Shown in pieces: positions 1 to 6,317 of a stretch of 11,578 nucleotides of DNA. The stretch covers positions 1 to 11,578 of the forward strand of contig JAJDES010000607.1 in NCBI GenBank assembly GCA_029259675.1. The letters run 5' to 3'. Made by a program: the position numbers and the translations under genes. The DNA is from Planctomycetota bacterium (GTDB taxonomy: Bacteria > Planctomycetota > UBA1135 > GCA-002686595). A model generated the notes under the pieces. It was not told the origin of the DNA and made no database searches. It worked only from the letters and a program-made list of their open reading frames with translations. How positions within the stretch are numbered: position 1 is the first letter of the stretch; each line of letters starts with the position of its first letter.

Positions 1-259
1 TGGGGACTCCTGAAAGGATCACGTGGTCGAATAGGGGGGCTTTTCCTCCCTGGGCGGGTAAAGATCCTGACAAGCTCACCCAAAAGCTGCAATTGCCGCG
101 TGCGAGCTGAATCCTTGCCGCCTCGCAGGTTTGCGCCCAGCCGGCTCAAAATCCCGTCCGCCCAGTAGCTTCCATGCACGGCCGAAAGTGTCGAGCCGCA
201 GTGCGCGCTCGCTTTTGTGCGGCCGTGAACTCCGCGCCCGCTTCCCGCTGGGAGAAGCC
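1..259. other. Left-edge region with no assignable gene
   Basis: No reading frame here looks like a convincing protein. Frame 3 is open from the window edge to a TGA at 108-110 and frame 1 to a TAG at 166-168, so a short C-terminal tail of a gene starting outside the window cannot be excluded, but neither translation resembles a family I know. Positions 33-51 can form a 7-pair hairpin (AGGGGGG against CCTCCCT, one G-T pair) with a 5-base loop. Positions 241-257, just past the argR stop, can form a 6-pair hairpin with one bulge. Neither is followed by a T-run, so neither is a canonical intrinsic terminator. Confidence 0.5.
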
Positions 260-748
260 CTAGCCCAGGGCCGGAGCGGGGCCGCCCGCATCAAAAAGGC
301 GTCTGGCGACGCGCGACTGGGCCGCTTTGCCCTCCGTCGCCACGAAAATGGTGTCGTCCCCCGCGACCGTGCCGGCGATTTCGGGCCAGCCCTTGGCATC
401 CAAGGAGGCGGCCACTTGGGGTGCGGCGCCGACGGCGGTGCGCACGATCATCAGGTGCGGTCCGGCGGCTTGCACGCTGCGCACCCAACGCGACAACTCC
501 ACGCTGTCGAGCCCTCCGTTGCGCGCGCTTTCTTCCGCGGAAAGGAAAGTTGCAGGCAGCACATAGGCGCCCGCAACTTTGGCCACACCGAGATGTCGCA
601 AATCCCTTGAAACCGACGATTGCGTGGCGGTAAAGCCGCGCAATTGCAATCCGTTAACCAACTCGGACTGGGTTGACACGGCGCCTTGGCGAATCAATTC
701 GCTAATGGCCTGACGGCGTGCTTTTTGAACCTCAAAGTCGTTGGGCAT
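260..748 (-). CDS. argR: Arginine repressor ArgR
   Basis: This is a transcriptional regulator that senses L-arginine and controls arginine biosynthesis and catabolism genes; in characterised members it works as a hexamer. The 162 residues match the usual ArgR length of about 150-170. Residues 1-65 form the winged helix-turn-helix DNA-binding domain, with the family's Ser-Arg pair in the recognition helix (S47-R48 within VSRDL). After a linker, residues 95-155 form the C-terminal oligomerisation and arginine-binding domain, whose signature GTVAGDDTIFV spans about residues 126-136. D131 and D132 correspond to the aspartates that bind arginine in the E. coli protein. The ATG at 746-748 gives the expected N-terminus, although no strong ribosome binding site precedes it. 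No arginine pathway gene lies beside it, so it probably acts on distant targets and perhaps on its own promoter. The family assignment is secure; its targets are unknown. Confidence 0.95.
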   Translation of the reverse strand: MPNDFEVQKARRQAISELIRQGAVSTQSELVNGLQLRGFTATQSSVSRDLRHLGVAKVAGAYVLPATFLSAEESARNGGLDSVELSRWVRSVQAAGPHLMIVRTAVGAAPQVAASLDAKGWPEIAGTVAGDDTIFVATEGKAAQSRVARRLFDAGGPAPALG

Positions 749-847
749 GGCTCGATGGTGGTTGAAACCAGTGGGTCACTCGCCGCGAATGCACGGAATG
801 TGAGGCCTAAGTATATATGCGCATACTACCCGCATGCTGATCTGGAT

Positions 848-863
848 TATGAATTTAATCGCA
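848..863. promoter_or_regulatory. Possible ARG-box-like operator upstream of argR
   Basis: The sequence TATGAATTTAATCGCA agrees with the E. coli ARG box pattern TNTGAATWWWWATTCA at 13 of 16 positions. The left half-site TGAAT and the AT-rich centre are intact, and the right half is degenerate at three bases. It sits 100 bases upstream of the argR start, in the AT-rich part of the gap, where an autoregulatory site would be expected. ARG boxes vary between phyla and this gap is AT-rich, so a chance match is quite possible. Confidence 0.3.
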
Positions 864-978
864 AGGGGCCCGAGCCAGCCATTAGGCCGATAAGGGCCAT
901 TCAGGGGGCGTGGACGGGCTCATTCTTCAACCGCCAATCTGCATAAATTCCAAGACCCCGGGCTGATTCGGTTCCTTC

Positions 979-1034
979 ACCCGAGTAGCGAGGCCGAATA
1001 ATCGGGCCGGGCGGGGAAACCGGTCCGCTCGGGT
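979..1034. terminator. Nested inverted repeats after the cluster's last stop codon
   Basis: An outer stem pairs ACCCGAG (979-985) with CTCGGGT (1028-1034). Inside it, GGCCGA (992-997) pairs with TCGG-CC (1002-1008, one bulged G) around an ATAA loop. The structure starts 13 bases downstream of the minus-strand TAG at 1048-1050. There is no T-run on either strand, so it is not a classical intrinsic terminator. It could be part of a factor-dependent terminator or a 3'-end stabilising structure. The call rests on position and pairing only. Confidence 0.3.
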
Positions 1035-1047
1035 TGCTGCCGTGAAG

Positions 1048-2856
1048 CTACAGCTGATTCCAAAGCCGTCGCAGCTCGTCGGCCCGTTCGTGCAGGCCGG
1101 CCGTTTCCAACTCCACGGCTCGCGCGCGATCTCGACGGCGGGCCAACTCGCGCAGGTGTTGGGTCCAAGGGTTGCGATCCATCTCGGGCAACCACTCGCC
1201 GGCCGCGGGTCCATCGATGGCCGCAGGGGATGCGCTGCGCGGATGCAAGTGCCACAGCACTCGGCCGGGTTGCACATCGAAGTGTTCGCCCAACAAGCGT
1301 TCGCTGGGCTTGTCCAAAAACACCATCGGCCGGGAACTTTGCTCGAACAGTTGATGGAAAAAGACCGTGTTCAGAATGCGCCGTCCGCGCGGATCGATTT
1401 GGAGTTTGGGGTTTTCTCGCCGCACCAGGGCGTAGTGCTCGAGGGCGATGAGCAATTCCGGATGTCGCCGGGCAAGTTGCTCTTGGTACCAAGCGAGCGG
1501 CAGGAGATCGCGATTGAGTATCAAGACATCGCGCCGCAGCTGATGCACCTCTTGCAGGTAGAGCAGGGGGAAATGCGTCACGTCGCTAAACCCCAGTTGA
1601 TTGATGATCAGGACGGCGTCCTTCGGGCAGGCATTGAGAACTTCGACTCCAAACTCTTGCGCAAAGTTGTCGCGGCGCTTATCGCGTTCGTTGCGAAGCG
1701 TTTGTGGACCGCCAAGTTCGCAGGCCAGCAAGGTCGCGACCAAAACAACGGCAGAAGCGGAACGGGCTCGCAGGCGTTGTCCCAGGCGGACTTCCAGGCC
1801 GGACAGCCCGAGCCCGCACAACAGCGACACGCAAAGAATCAGCGGCGTGTAACTTCCCGCAAGTCGCGCCTTGGCGGCCGGGTCGCCCAGTGGGTAATTG
1901 ACTCCCCACAGTAAGCCGAGCGCCAGGCTCAAGGTGCACAGGCAGATGGGGCTGAGGGCTGCGCGCGGAATGCTGCTGCGAAATGCGGCCAAGCACAGCG
2001 CGCTAAGCAGTAGGGCAAAGGGCCATTGCCCCACCATTTGCTCCAACAGGAACCCAAGTTGGTTTTCCCAGACGCGCTCGATTCCCGTTCGGAATTGCAC
2101 CCGCGATACATGCTCCCAAAAGGCCTGCAAACTGGTGACTTCGCCCCAATTGAGCGCGGGATCCTGGGCGGCGGCGATTGGCAAGTAGGCGTACAGCGCA
2201 AGTCCGGGCAGCAGCATGGCCCAGGAGCCCAGCGCCATTCCCCGGCTTCCGGCGCGGCGTTCGCGCAACCAAGCCCACAACAGGAGCGGCGCCATTAAGA
2301 GCGAAGCTTGGTGTGCCGCAAGGCAAAGTCCGAACAGCAAGCAGGCCTTGCGCAACGGCTTGCGCGCCGTAAGAGCAGTGCACAATAGGGCCACTTGAAG
2401 CAGGGCCGCGGGCGCGTACACCTCCGTGATCGCAGCCTGGGCTGCAAAGGTAGCCGATGCGACTGCCAGGAGCCCTGTGGCCACGGCGGCGCCGGGTCGG
2501 CTGCCCAAGCGCAACATGGTGTGGGTCAACAGTCCCGCGGCTCCCGCGGCGCAGAAGGCAGAAAGCAAATTGAGCGCACGCGCGACCTCAAAGCCGGCGG
2601 GCGACAGCAACGCAATCCAAGCTCGGCCGAGCAAGGTCCACAGGGGGTAGCCCGGTGGATGGGGTACGCCTGAGGTGGCGGCGGCTGTGGCCAGTGCACC
2701 CGAATCTTCGAAGGTCAAGCCGGGTGCGGCATGCACGAGGAACAACGCCAGGCTCAGGCCGAAAACGAATAGCGACCAACCAACACGGACAGAGGTCTGC
2801 TTTGCGGGGAGCTCCTCGGACGGGCTCTTGGCAACTGGGCGCTCGGGCGTGCTCAT
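1048..2856 (-). CDS. DUF2723 (protein O-mannosyltransferase-like) membrane protein
   Basis: This is a polytopic inner-membrane protein of 602 residues, related to GT-C glycosyltransferases that use lipid-linked sugars on the outer face of the membrane. After a short cytoplasmic N-terminus and a first membrane span (about 26-44) comes the DUF2723 signature: FEDSGAL with D51 in the first external loop, then HPPGYPL at 66-72. About ten hydrophobic segments follow to about residue 385. The soluble C-terminal part (about 390-602) has the RDNF...PKDAVLI...FPLLYLQEV...RRDVLILNRDLL pattern typical of this family's C-terminal domain. A longer in-frame version beginning at 2985 is open, but I prefer the ATG at 2854-2856. 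It overlaps the upstream gene's TGA as ATGA, and the extra 43 residues are arginine-rich and lack family character. It is the last gene of the coupled cluster. The donor and acceptor cannot be read from the sequence. Confidence 0.85.
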   Translation of the reverse strand: MSTPERPVAKSPSEELPAKQTSVRVGWSLFVFGLSLALFLVHAAPGLTFEDSGALATAAATSGVPHPPGYPLWTLLGRAWIALLSPAGFEVARALNLLSAFCAAGAAGLLTHTMLRLGSRPGAAVATGLLAVASATFAAQAAITEVYAPAALLQVALLCTALTARKPLRKACLLFGLCLAAHQASLLMAPLLLWAWLRERRAGSRGMALGSWAMLLPGLALYAYLPIAAAQDPALNWGEVTSLQAFWEHVSRVQFRTGIERVWENQLGFLLEQMVGQWPFALLLSALCLAAFRSSIPRAALSPICLCTLSLALGLLWGVNYPLGDPAAKARLAGSYTPLILCVSLLCGLGLSGLEVRLGQRLRARSASAVVLVATLLACELGGPQTLRNERDKRRDNFAQEFGVEVLNACPKDAVLIINQLGFSDVTHFPLLYLQEVHQLRRDVLILNRDLLPLAWYQEQLARRHPELLIALEHYALVRRENPKLQIDPRGRRILNTVFFHQLFEQSSRPMVFLDKPSERLLGEHFDVQPGRVLWHLHPRSASPAAIDGPAAGEWLPEMDRNPWTQHLRELARRRDRARAVELETAGLHERADELRRLWNQL

Positions 2857-3641
2857 CCGAAGTTGCGGCGCAGGTGTTCCGTCGCCGAGGGCAAGCCGCC
2901 GGCCACGCGGCCGCTGAATAAGAAACTGCCTTCGATGCGCCAACCGGGACGCGGAGCTTGCAAGTCGTCCTCGGCCAATTGCCACGGACTGACAAAAAGT
3001 TGCAGCGGGCGACCGGGTGCATCGGCTTCGATTAGATCCACGGGGACGCCGCTGATGGGATTGATCAGGTGGCGCACCTCGCGCACGCGCAGGGAAAGAT
3101 CCATGCAGCCGCCGGGATCCTCTTCGCCGCCGAGGGGAGCCAAGTACGCACCGCGCGGCCGGTCCAAGTAGGCCTGATCGCGCACATATTCATTGGGTCC
3201 GCAATAGGAGACGTCCAAGGCGAAGCCGCAGATGCTGACGGCGAGCACATGACCCTTCTGCAACTTGCGCGGTATGCGGCGCCTGTCGTGCAAGTTCGTC
3301 GTGAGCATGTACTGCTGACCCTCAAAGCTGTCGGGCTCAAGCGACGGGGGATTGGCACAACCGATCAAAAGCGCATCGAAAGGCGAGTCGGGCAACCTGC
3401 GCAATTCTTCCAGGGCGACGCGCAGGCGTTGTTTGCTGCGGAATGTGGGCCACAGGCTGTGAAAGTCCTGGCCCTCTTCGCGATCGAGATGCAACTCCAA
3501 CCCGTTGCCGAGACTCAGTTGCCGATGCACACCGGCCGGTCCGCGCCAGGGAGCCGGTTCACCCTGCTCGGCCACTTTGTGCGCCAGGGCTTCAAAGTCC
3601 GTGTTCGGGGGGAAACCGATGCATTCCAAAAGGAAGTCCAT
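2853..3641 (-). CDS. Unrecognised soluble protein between two glycosyltransferase genes
   Basis: I do not recognise this 262-residue protein. It has no signal peptide and no membrane span, so it is predicted to be cytoplasmic. Visible features are an acidic N-terminal third, the stretch FDALLIGCANPPS around residues 87-99, a glycine- and arginine-rich middle, a strand-rich segment near residues 183-205 (VREVRHLINPISGVPVDLIEA), and near the C-terminus GWRIEGSFLFSGRVAGG, a strand-turn-strand pattern. The ATG at 3639-3641 is chosen over an upstream in-frame ATG at 3707. It lies 7 bases after the preceding gene's stop, and a GAGGG ribosome binding site overlaps that stop. Its own TGA overlaps the next ATG as ATGA. 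Being locked between two membrane glycosyltransferases suggests a supporting or regulatory role in the same process, but that is inference from context alone. Confidence 0.75.
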   Translation of the reverse strand: MDFLLECIGFPPNTDFEALAHKVAEQGEPAPWRGPAGVHRQLSLGNGLELHLDREEGQDFHSLWPTFRSKQRLRVALEELRRLPDSPFDALLIGCANPPSLEPDSFEGQQYMLTTNLHDRRRIPRKLQKGHVLAVSICGFALDVSYCGPNEYVRDQAYLDRPRGAYLAPLGGEEDPGGCMDLSLRVREVRHLINPISGVPVDLIEADAPGRPLQLFVSPWQLAEDDLQAPRPGWRIEGSFLFSGRVAGGLPSATEHLRRNFG

Positions 3642-3648
3642 CGCGCCC

Positions 3649-5379
3649 TCAGGCTTGCTCCCCTTGGAATTCCGCGGGCGCAGTCCCCGGCTCGTCCGCA
3701 GTTGCAAGCGCTACGGGCACCGGTTCTTGCGCCAAAGGTTTTGCGTTCTCTTCCCGTTGTTCCCCGTCGTCGCTCGCCTTTGGGGCGGCCGGCCAAAGCA
3801 TGGCGATCGAAGCCAGGATCGCGATCGGAACCACGTGCAAGATCAGGCGCCCGGGGATGACGGTCAGGTGCAAGACGGTCAGATTCCAAGGAGTGACGGT
3901 CAGGATCAAGGCGTAGAGCGCACAGGCTCCAAGCACCATTAACGCCGCGCAACTTGCGGGATGGGACAGGAAGCGGCGCGGACTGATCAAACTCCAAAGG
4001 GTTGCCGCGAAGAACAGGGGCCAGATTAGATTCCAGCGCAGCACATGCCCGAAGGTCTCGAGGTAAACCTGAATGACGCCCATCTCTTCCGAGACGTGGA
4101 AGCCGGGCAAGCGTGTCAATAATTGAGCGCTGTCCTCGCGGGCGTAGGCGACGGCGAAAACTCGATCGGAGTGTTCGCTCAAACCCGCGACGGTTAGGCG
4201 CTCGGGGTAATTTTCGTCGATCGAGGGGATGTCGGCACGGATGCTGAACCAAGTCGACGCCGACAGGAGGGCAACGACCAATACAATCGGCAGCGCCGCC
4301 CAAATCTTCGGACCGCTCTCATTGTCGCCGGCGCGTTGCCGTCGCCATAGCCACTGGCAGAGTGCGGAAATCCCAAAGGCCAGGGCCAGGACCGCGCACA
4401 GGGCGCCGCCTTCGTTCTTGGTCCAAATCGCCGCGCCCAAGAAAAGTCCGGCCAAGCCCACATCGGCCCGGTCGCTGTTCAGTCCGTTGCCGCGCAGGCA
4501 GCGCCAAAGGTGCACAAAAGCGCCGAAGACAAAGGCGGCGAGCGGCAAGTCGGCTCCACCGTCCAAGACCTGTCCGTCGGCGGGTCCGAAGCCGGAGTTC
4601 GGGAAGGTTTCCTTAGCGCTGTGGGTGCCGAAGAGGAAGGCGTAGACCGATTCCCAGCGATCCGCGTTGTTGGGCAGCTTGTGGTAGTAAAGGATCGGCA
4701 GGGAAACCCAGGCCAAGGCGGCACTGAATGCGGCGGCGCGCCCGCGCGGACGCAGGGCGACCCACAGCCAAACTGTCGGAACCAACACGAAGACGCTACA
4801 TAGGGCTTTGAAGGCATCTTCATTGAAGCGCCCGCCCACGTGACCCACCAATGCGCACAGGGAGGCAAAGCCCGGTGCGTAGTTGGGGTGCGTCATCACG
4901 CGACCGATTTTGCCGTCCAAATCGGTCCAAGCTTCCGTTCCGAAGCCCTCGTGGAAAATCAACTTGCCCTTGTAGGCGAAGTGATAAACCGGGTCGAACA
5001 CATGCATCGGCATGGTCGCCGGATAGAAGGCCGCAAAGGCGCAAAAGCCGAGCAACAGCACAAGTCCCAGGGCACCGATGATGCCGAGCGGTTGGAGCGG
5101 ATACTCGGGCTTCAGCGGCAACTTGCGCGAGCTGCGCAGGCACAACAATCCGGGCGCGGCCAAGGCGGCGATCCAAATGCGTCCGGCGCTGATCGAAAGC
5201 GGACCCAAGGCGGCCACCAAGCTCGGATAGACAATGGTGAATAGGGCAATACCGGCCAAGAGCGCGGTGGCGTGACGTTCGAGTTCACTGCGCCTGCGCG
5301 AGGGGCGCAGGACCGCGATGACCCAAAGGCCGCACAACCAAGCCGCCAGGGCGGTGACTACTGTTGCCCAACCGATCAT
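3649..5379 (-). CDS. Polytopic GT-C type membrane glycosyltransferase
   Basis: This 576-residue integral membrane protein has about eleven hydrophobic segments and the layout of the GT-C superfamily (PMT/ArnT-like enzymes that move sugars from polyprenyl-phosphate donors on the outer face of the membrane). After three or four N-terminal spans, a loop carries MHVFDPVYHFAYKGK with D129, where GT-C enzymes keep an acidic residue, followed by HPNYAPG at 164-170. A WTKNEG motif precedes the later spans. The last about 50 residues form a hydrophilic, Glu- and Pro-rich tail. Its ATG overlaps the previous gene's TGA as ATGA, and a GTGAGG ribosome binding site (5387-5392) stands 7 bases ahead, so the start is well supported. 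It differs clearly from the DUF2723 protein in the same cluster, so the two are unlikely to be simple duplicates. The exact family, donor and acceptor are not determined. Confidence 0.75.
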   Translation of the reverse strand: MIGWATVVTALAAWLCGLWVIAVLRPSRRRSELERHATALLAGIALFTIVYPSLVAALGPLSISAGRIWIAALAAPGLLCLRSSRKLPLKPEYPLQPLGIIGALGLVLLLGFCAFAAFYPATMPMHVFDPVYHFAYKGKLIFHEGFGTEAWTDLDGKIGRVMTHPNYAPGFASLCALVGHVGGRFNEDAFKALCSVFVLVPTVWLWVALRPRGRAAAFSAALAWVSLPILYYHKLPNNADRWESVYAFLFGTHSAKETFPNSGFGPADGQVLDGGADLPLAAFVFGAFVHLWRCLRGNGLNSDRADVGLAGLFLGAAIWTKNEGGALCAVLALAFGISALCQWLWRRQRAGDNESGPKIWAALPIVLVVALLSASTWFSIRADIPSIDENYPERLTVAGLSEHSDRVFAVAYAREDSAQLLTRLPGFHVSEEMGVIQVYLETFGHVLRWNLIWPLFFAATLWSLISPRRFLSHPASCAALMVLGACALYALILTVTPWNLTVLHLTVIPGRLILHVVPIAILASIAMLWPAAPKASDDGEQREENAKPLAQEPVPVALATADEPGTAPAEFQGEQA

Positions 5380-6125
5380 TGCGAATCCTCACTCGACTCA
5401 ACGGTCTCGCCGGAGGTGTCGCCGGCGTTGACTTCACTTGCGGATGAGCTTGCGTCGTCAGCCGCTTGACCGTCAACATCATCGTCAACGTCATCGTCAA
5501 CGGGCTGCTCGCCGCGCTTGGGGCCGCGCGCGGGACCGAGCACCGCCAAGGGGACGCGCACCCATTGGGGACCGTCGCGCTTGAACAGTTCGAGTTCGCG
5601 CTTGGCGAAATCGCGCGTGACCGCGAAGCGCAACTTCCAGTCGATTCCGCGCTCGTCGAATTCGACGGCTTCGTCGAGCCGATCCGTGGCGGAAGTCTTG
5701 CGCATGTGGTGATCGAGCCAACCCTCGTAATCGACCAAGGTGCCGCTGGCCGCGGCCGGCAAACGCACATAAAAGCGCAGGGGGTGGGCAAAGTAATTCA
5801 AATACAAGTACCAACGCGCGCGGCCGGAGCGATCGAGCACGGAGCTGGGTTCGACGAGAATGCGTGCATCCTCGGGTACCGTTCGTTTGAGGCGCGCGAC
5901 GGTTTCGACAAACCCGCGATCGAACCAAGCTACTCCGCCGCCGGGCATGGACGGGCGCGAACCCATGCTCAAGCGCTGCTCTTCGATCGACTTGCCCATG
6001 CGATTGCGCTGCCAACCGCTCCAGTAGTCGCGCATGAAGCCCATGGTCAAAACGCACATGACCAAGCTGGCCACGAGCAAAGCCAGGAGCGGGCGGGGCG
6101 GGCTTTGGAAAGCGGTTTTGGACAT
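5376..6125 (-). CDS. Single-span membrane protein with acidic repeat tail
   Basis: This 249-residue protein is not recognised. It has one hydrophobic segment near the N-terminus (about residues 12-31, PLLALLVASLVMCVLTMGF). The remainder is probably an outward-facing soluble domain of about 170 residues with the pattern RILVEPSSVLDRSGRARWYLYLNYFAHPLRFYVRLP, which recalls the soluble C-terminal parts of membrane glycosyltransferases. A low-complexity tail follows, rich in Asp, Glu and Ser and containing (DDDV)2. The ATG at 6123-6125 is preferred over a GTG at 6153-6155 because it places the membrane segment close to the N-terminus; neither has a clear ribosome binding site. It is translationally coupled to the following GT-C gene by an ATGA overlap, so a partner or accessory role to that enzyme is plausible. 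That is inference. Confidence 0.7.
   Translation of the reverse strand: MSKTAFQSPPRPLLALLVASLVMCVLTMGFMRDYWSGWQRNRMGKSIEEQRLSMGSRPSMPGGGVAWFDRGFVETVARLKRTVPEDARILVEPSSVLDRSGRARWYLYLNYFAHPLRFYVRLPAAASGTLVDYEGWLDHHMRKTSATDRLDEAVEFDERGIDWKLRFAVTRDFAKRELELFKRDGPQWVRVPLAVLGPARGPKRGEQPVDDDVDDDVDGQAADDASSSASEVNAGDTSGETVESSEDSQ
5471..5502. repeat. 12-base tandem repeat inside the acidic tail
   Basis: Two full copies and a partial third copy of a 12-base unit (CGTCAACATCAT, CGTCAACGTCAT, CGTCAACG) lie in the coding sequence of the single-span membrane protein. On the coding strand each unit gives four residues (Asp-Asp-Asp-Val), so gain or loss of a copy keeps the frame and only changes the length of the acidic tail. 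Confidence 0.8.
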
Positions 6126-6235
6126 GGTGAGGTCGCGGGTTGAATTCAAGGGCACCAGGGCCGGGGGCCGCAGCCGCGTGAACTCAGCGCGCAGGATACG
6201 CAGTCGGAGCTGAAGACTCCCGCCCCGGTTCGTGC

Positions 6236-6288
6236 CGTTCGCAGCGAACGCACACTTGTCCGGCGCCCGCGGGCGAGTCGGACAAGTG
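6236..6288. other. Two adjacent hairpins in the gap after the sulfatase gene
   Basis: The first hairpin pairs CGTTCG (6236-6241) with CGAACG (6245-6250) around a 3-base loop. The second pairs CACTTGTCCG (6253-6262) with CGGACAAGTG (6279-6288), a perfect 10-pair stem, and its interior holds the 12-base palindrome CGCCCGCGGGCG (6264-6275). They fill the middle of the 192-base gap (6126-6317) that follows the sulfatase stop codon. No T-run follows on either strand. This suits an mRNA-processing, stability or attenuation structure, or a factor-dependent terminator separating the sulfatase from the downstream genes. I see no gene in this gap. Confidence 0.6.
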
Positions 6289-6317
6289 CAATTCGGCGGA
6301 GCGCAGTCAATGCGAGC

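Larger units (their letters stand above)
749..1047. other. Intergenic region between the membrane-protein cluster and argR
   Basis: This stretch holds the 3' end of the minus-strand cluster and the upstream region of argR, and no coding frame is convincing. Its part nearest argR (about 808-862) is AT-rich compared with the rest of the window, which suits a promoter or operator. It contains a perfect 10-base palindrome TATGCGCATA (816-825) and a possible ARG-box-like site (848-863). I could not identify a well-spaced -35/-10 pair. Near the cluster's 3' end lie nested inverted repeats (979-1034). Confidence 0.6.

Noticed and set aside
33..51. A 7-pair hairpin near the left edge considered as the argR terminator
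   Set aside because: It lies more than 200 bases past the argR stop, has no T-run on either strand and contains a G-T pair, so there is no reason to link it to argR.
76..399. A 107-residue minus-strand open frame overlapping the end of argR
   Set aside because: Arg/Ser/Pro-rich frame-shifted shadow of argR with no motif and no ribosome binding site.
686..946. An 86-residue plus-strand open frame covering the argR upstream region
   Set aside because: It begins inside argR on the opposite strand and crosses its promoter region; no recognisable domain or ribosome binding site.
2857..2985. A 43-residue N-terminal extension of the DUF2723 protein
   Set aside because: It is in frame but lies wholly inside the preceding gene, is arginine-rich, and the ATG at 2854-2856 in an ATGA overlap is the better start.
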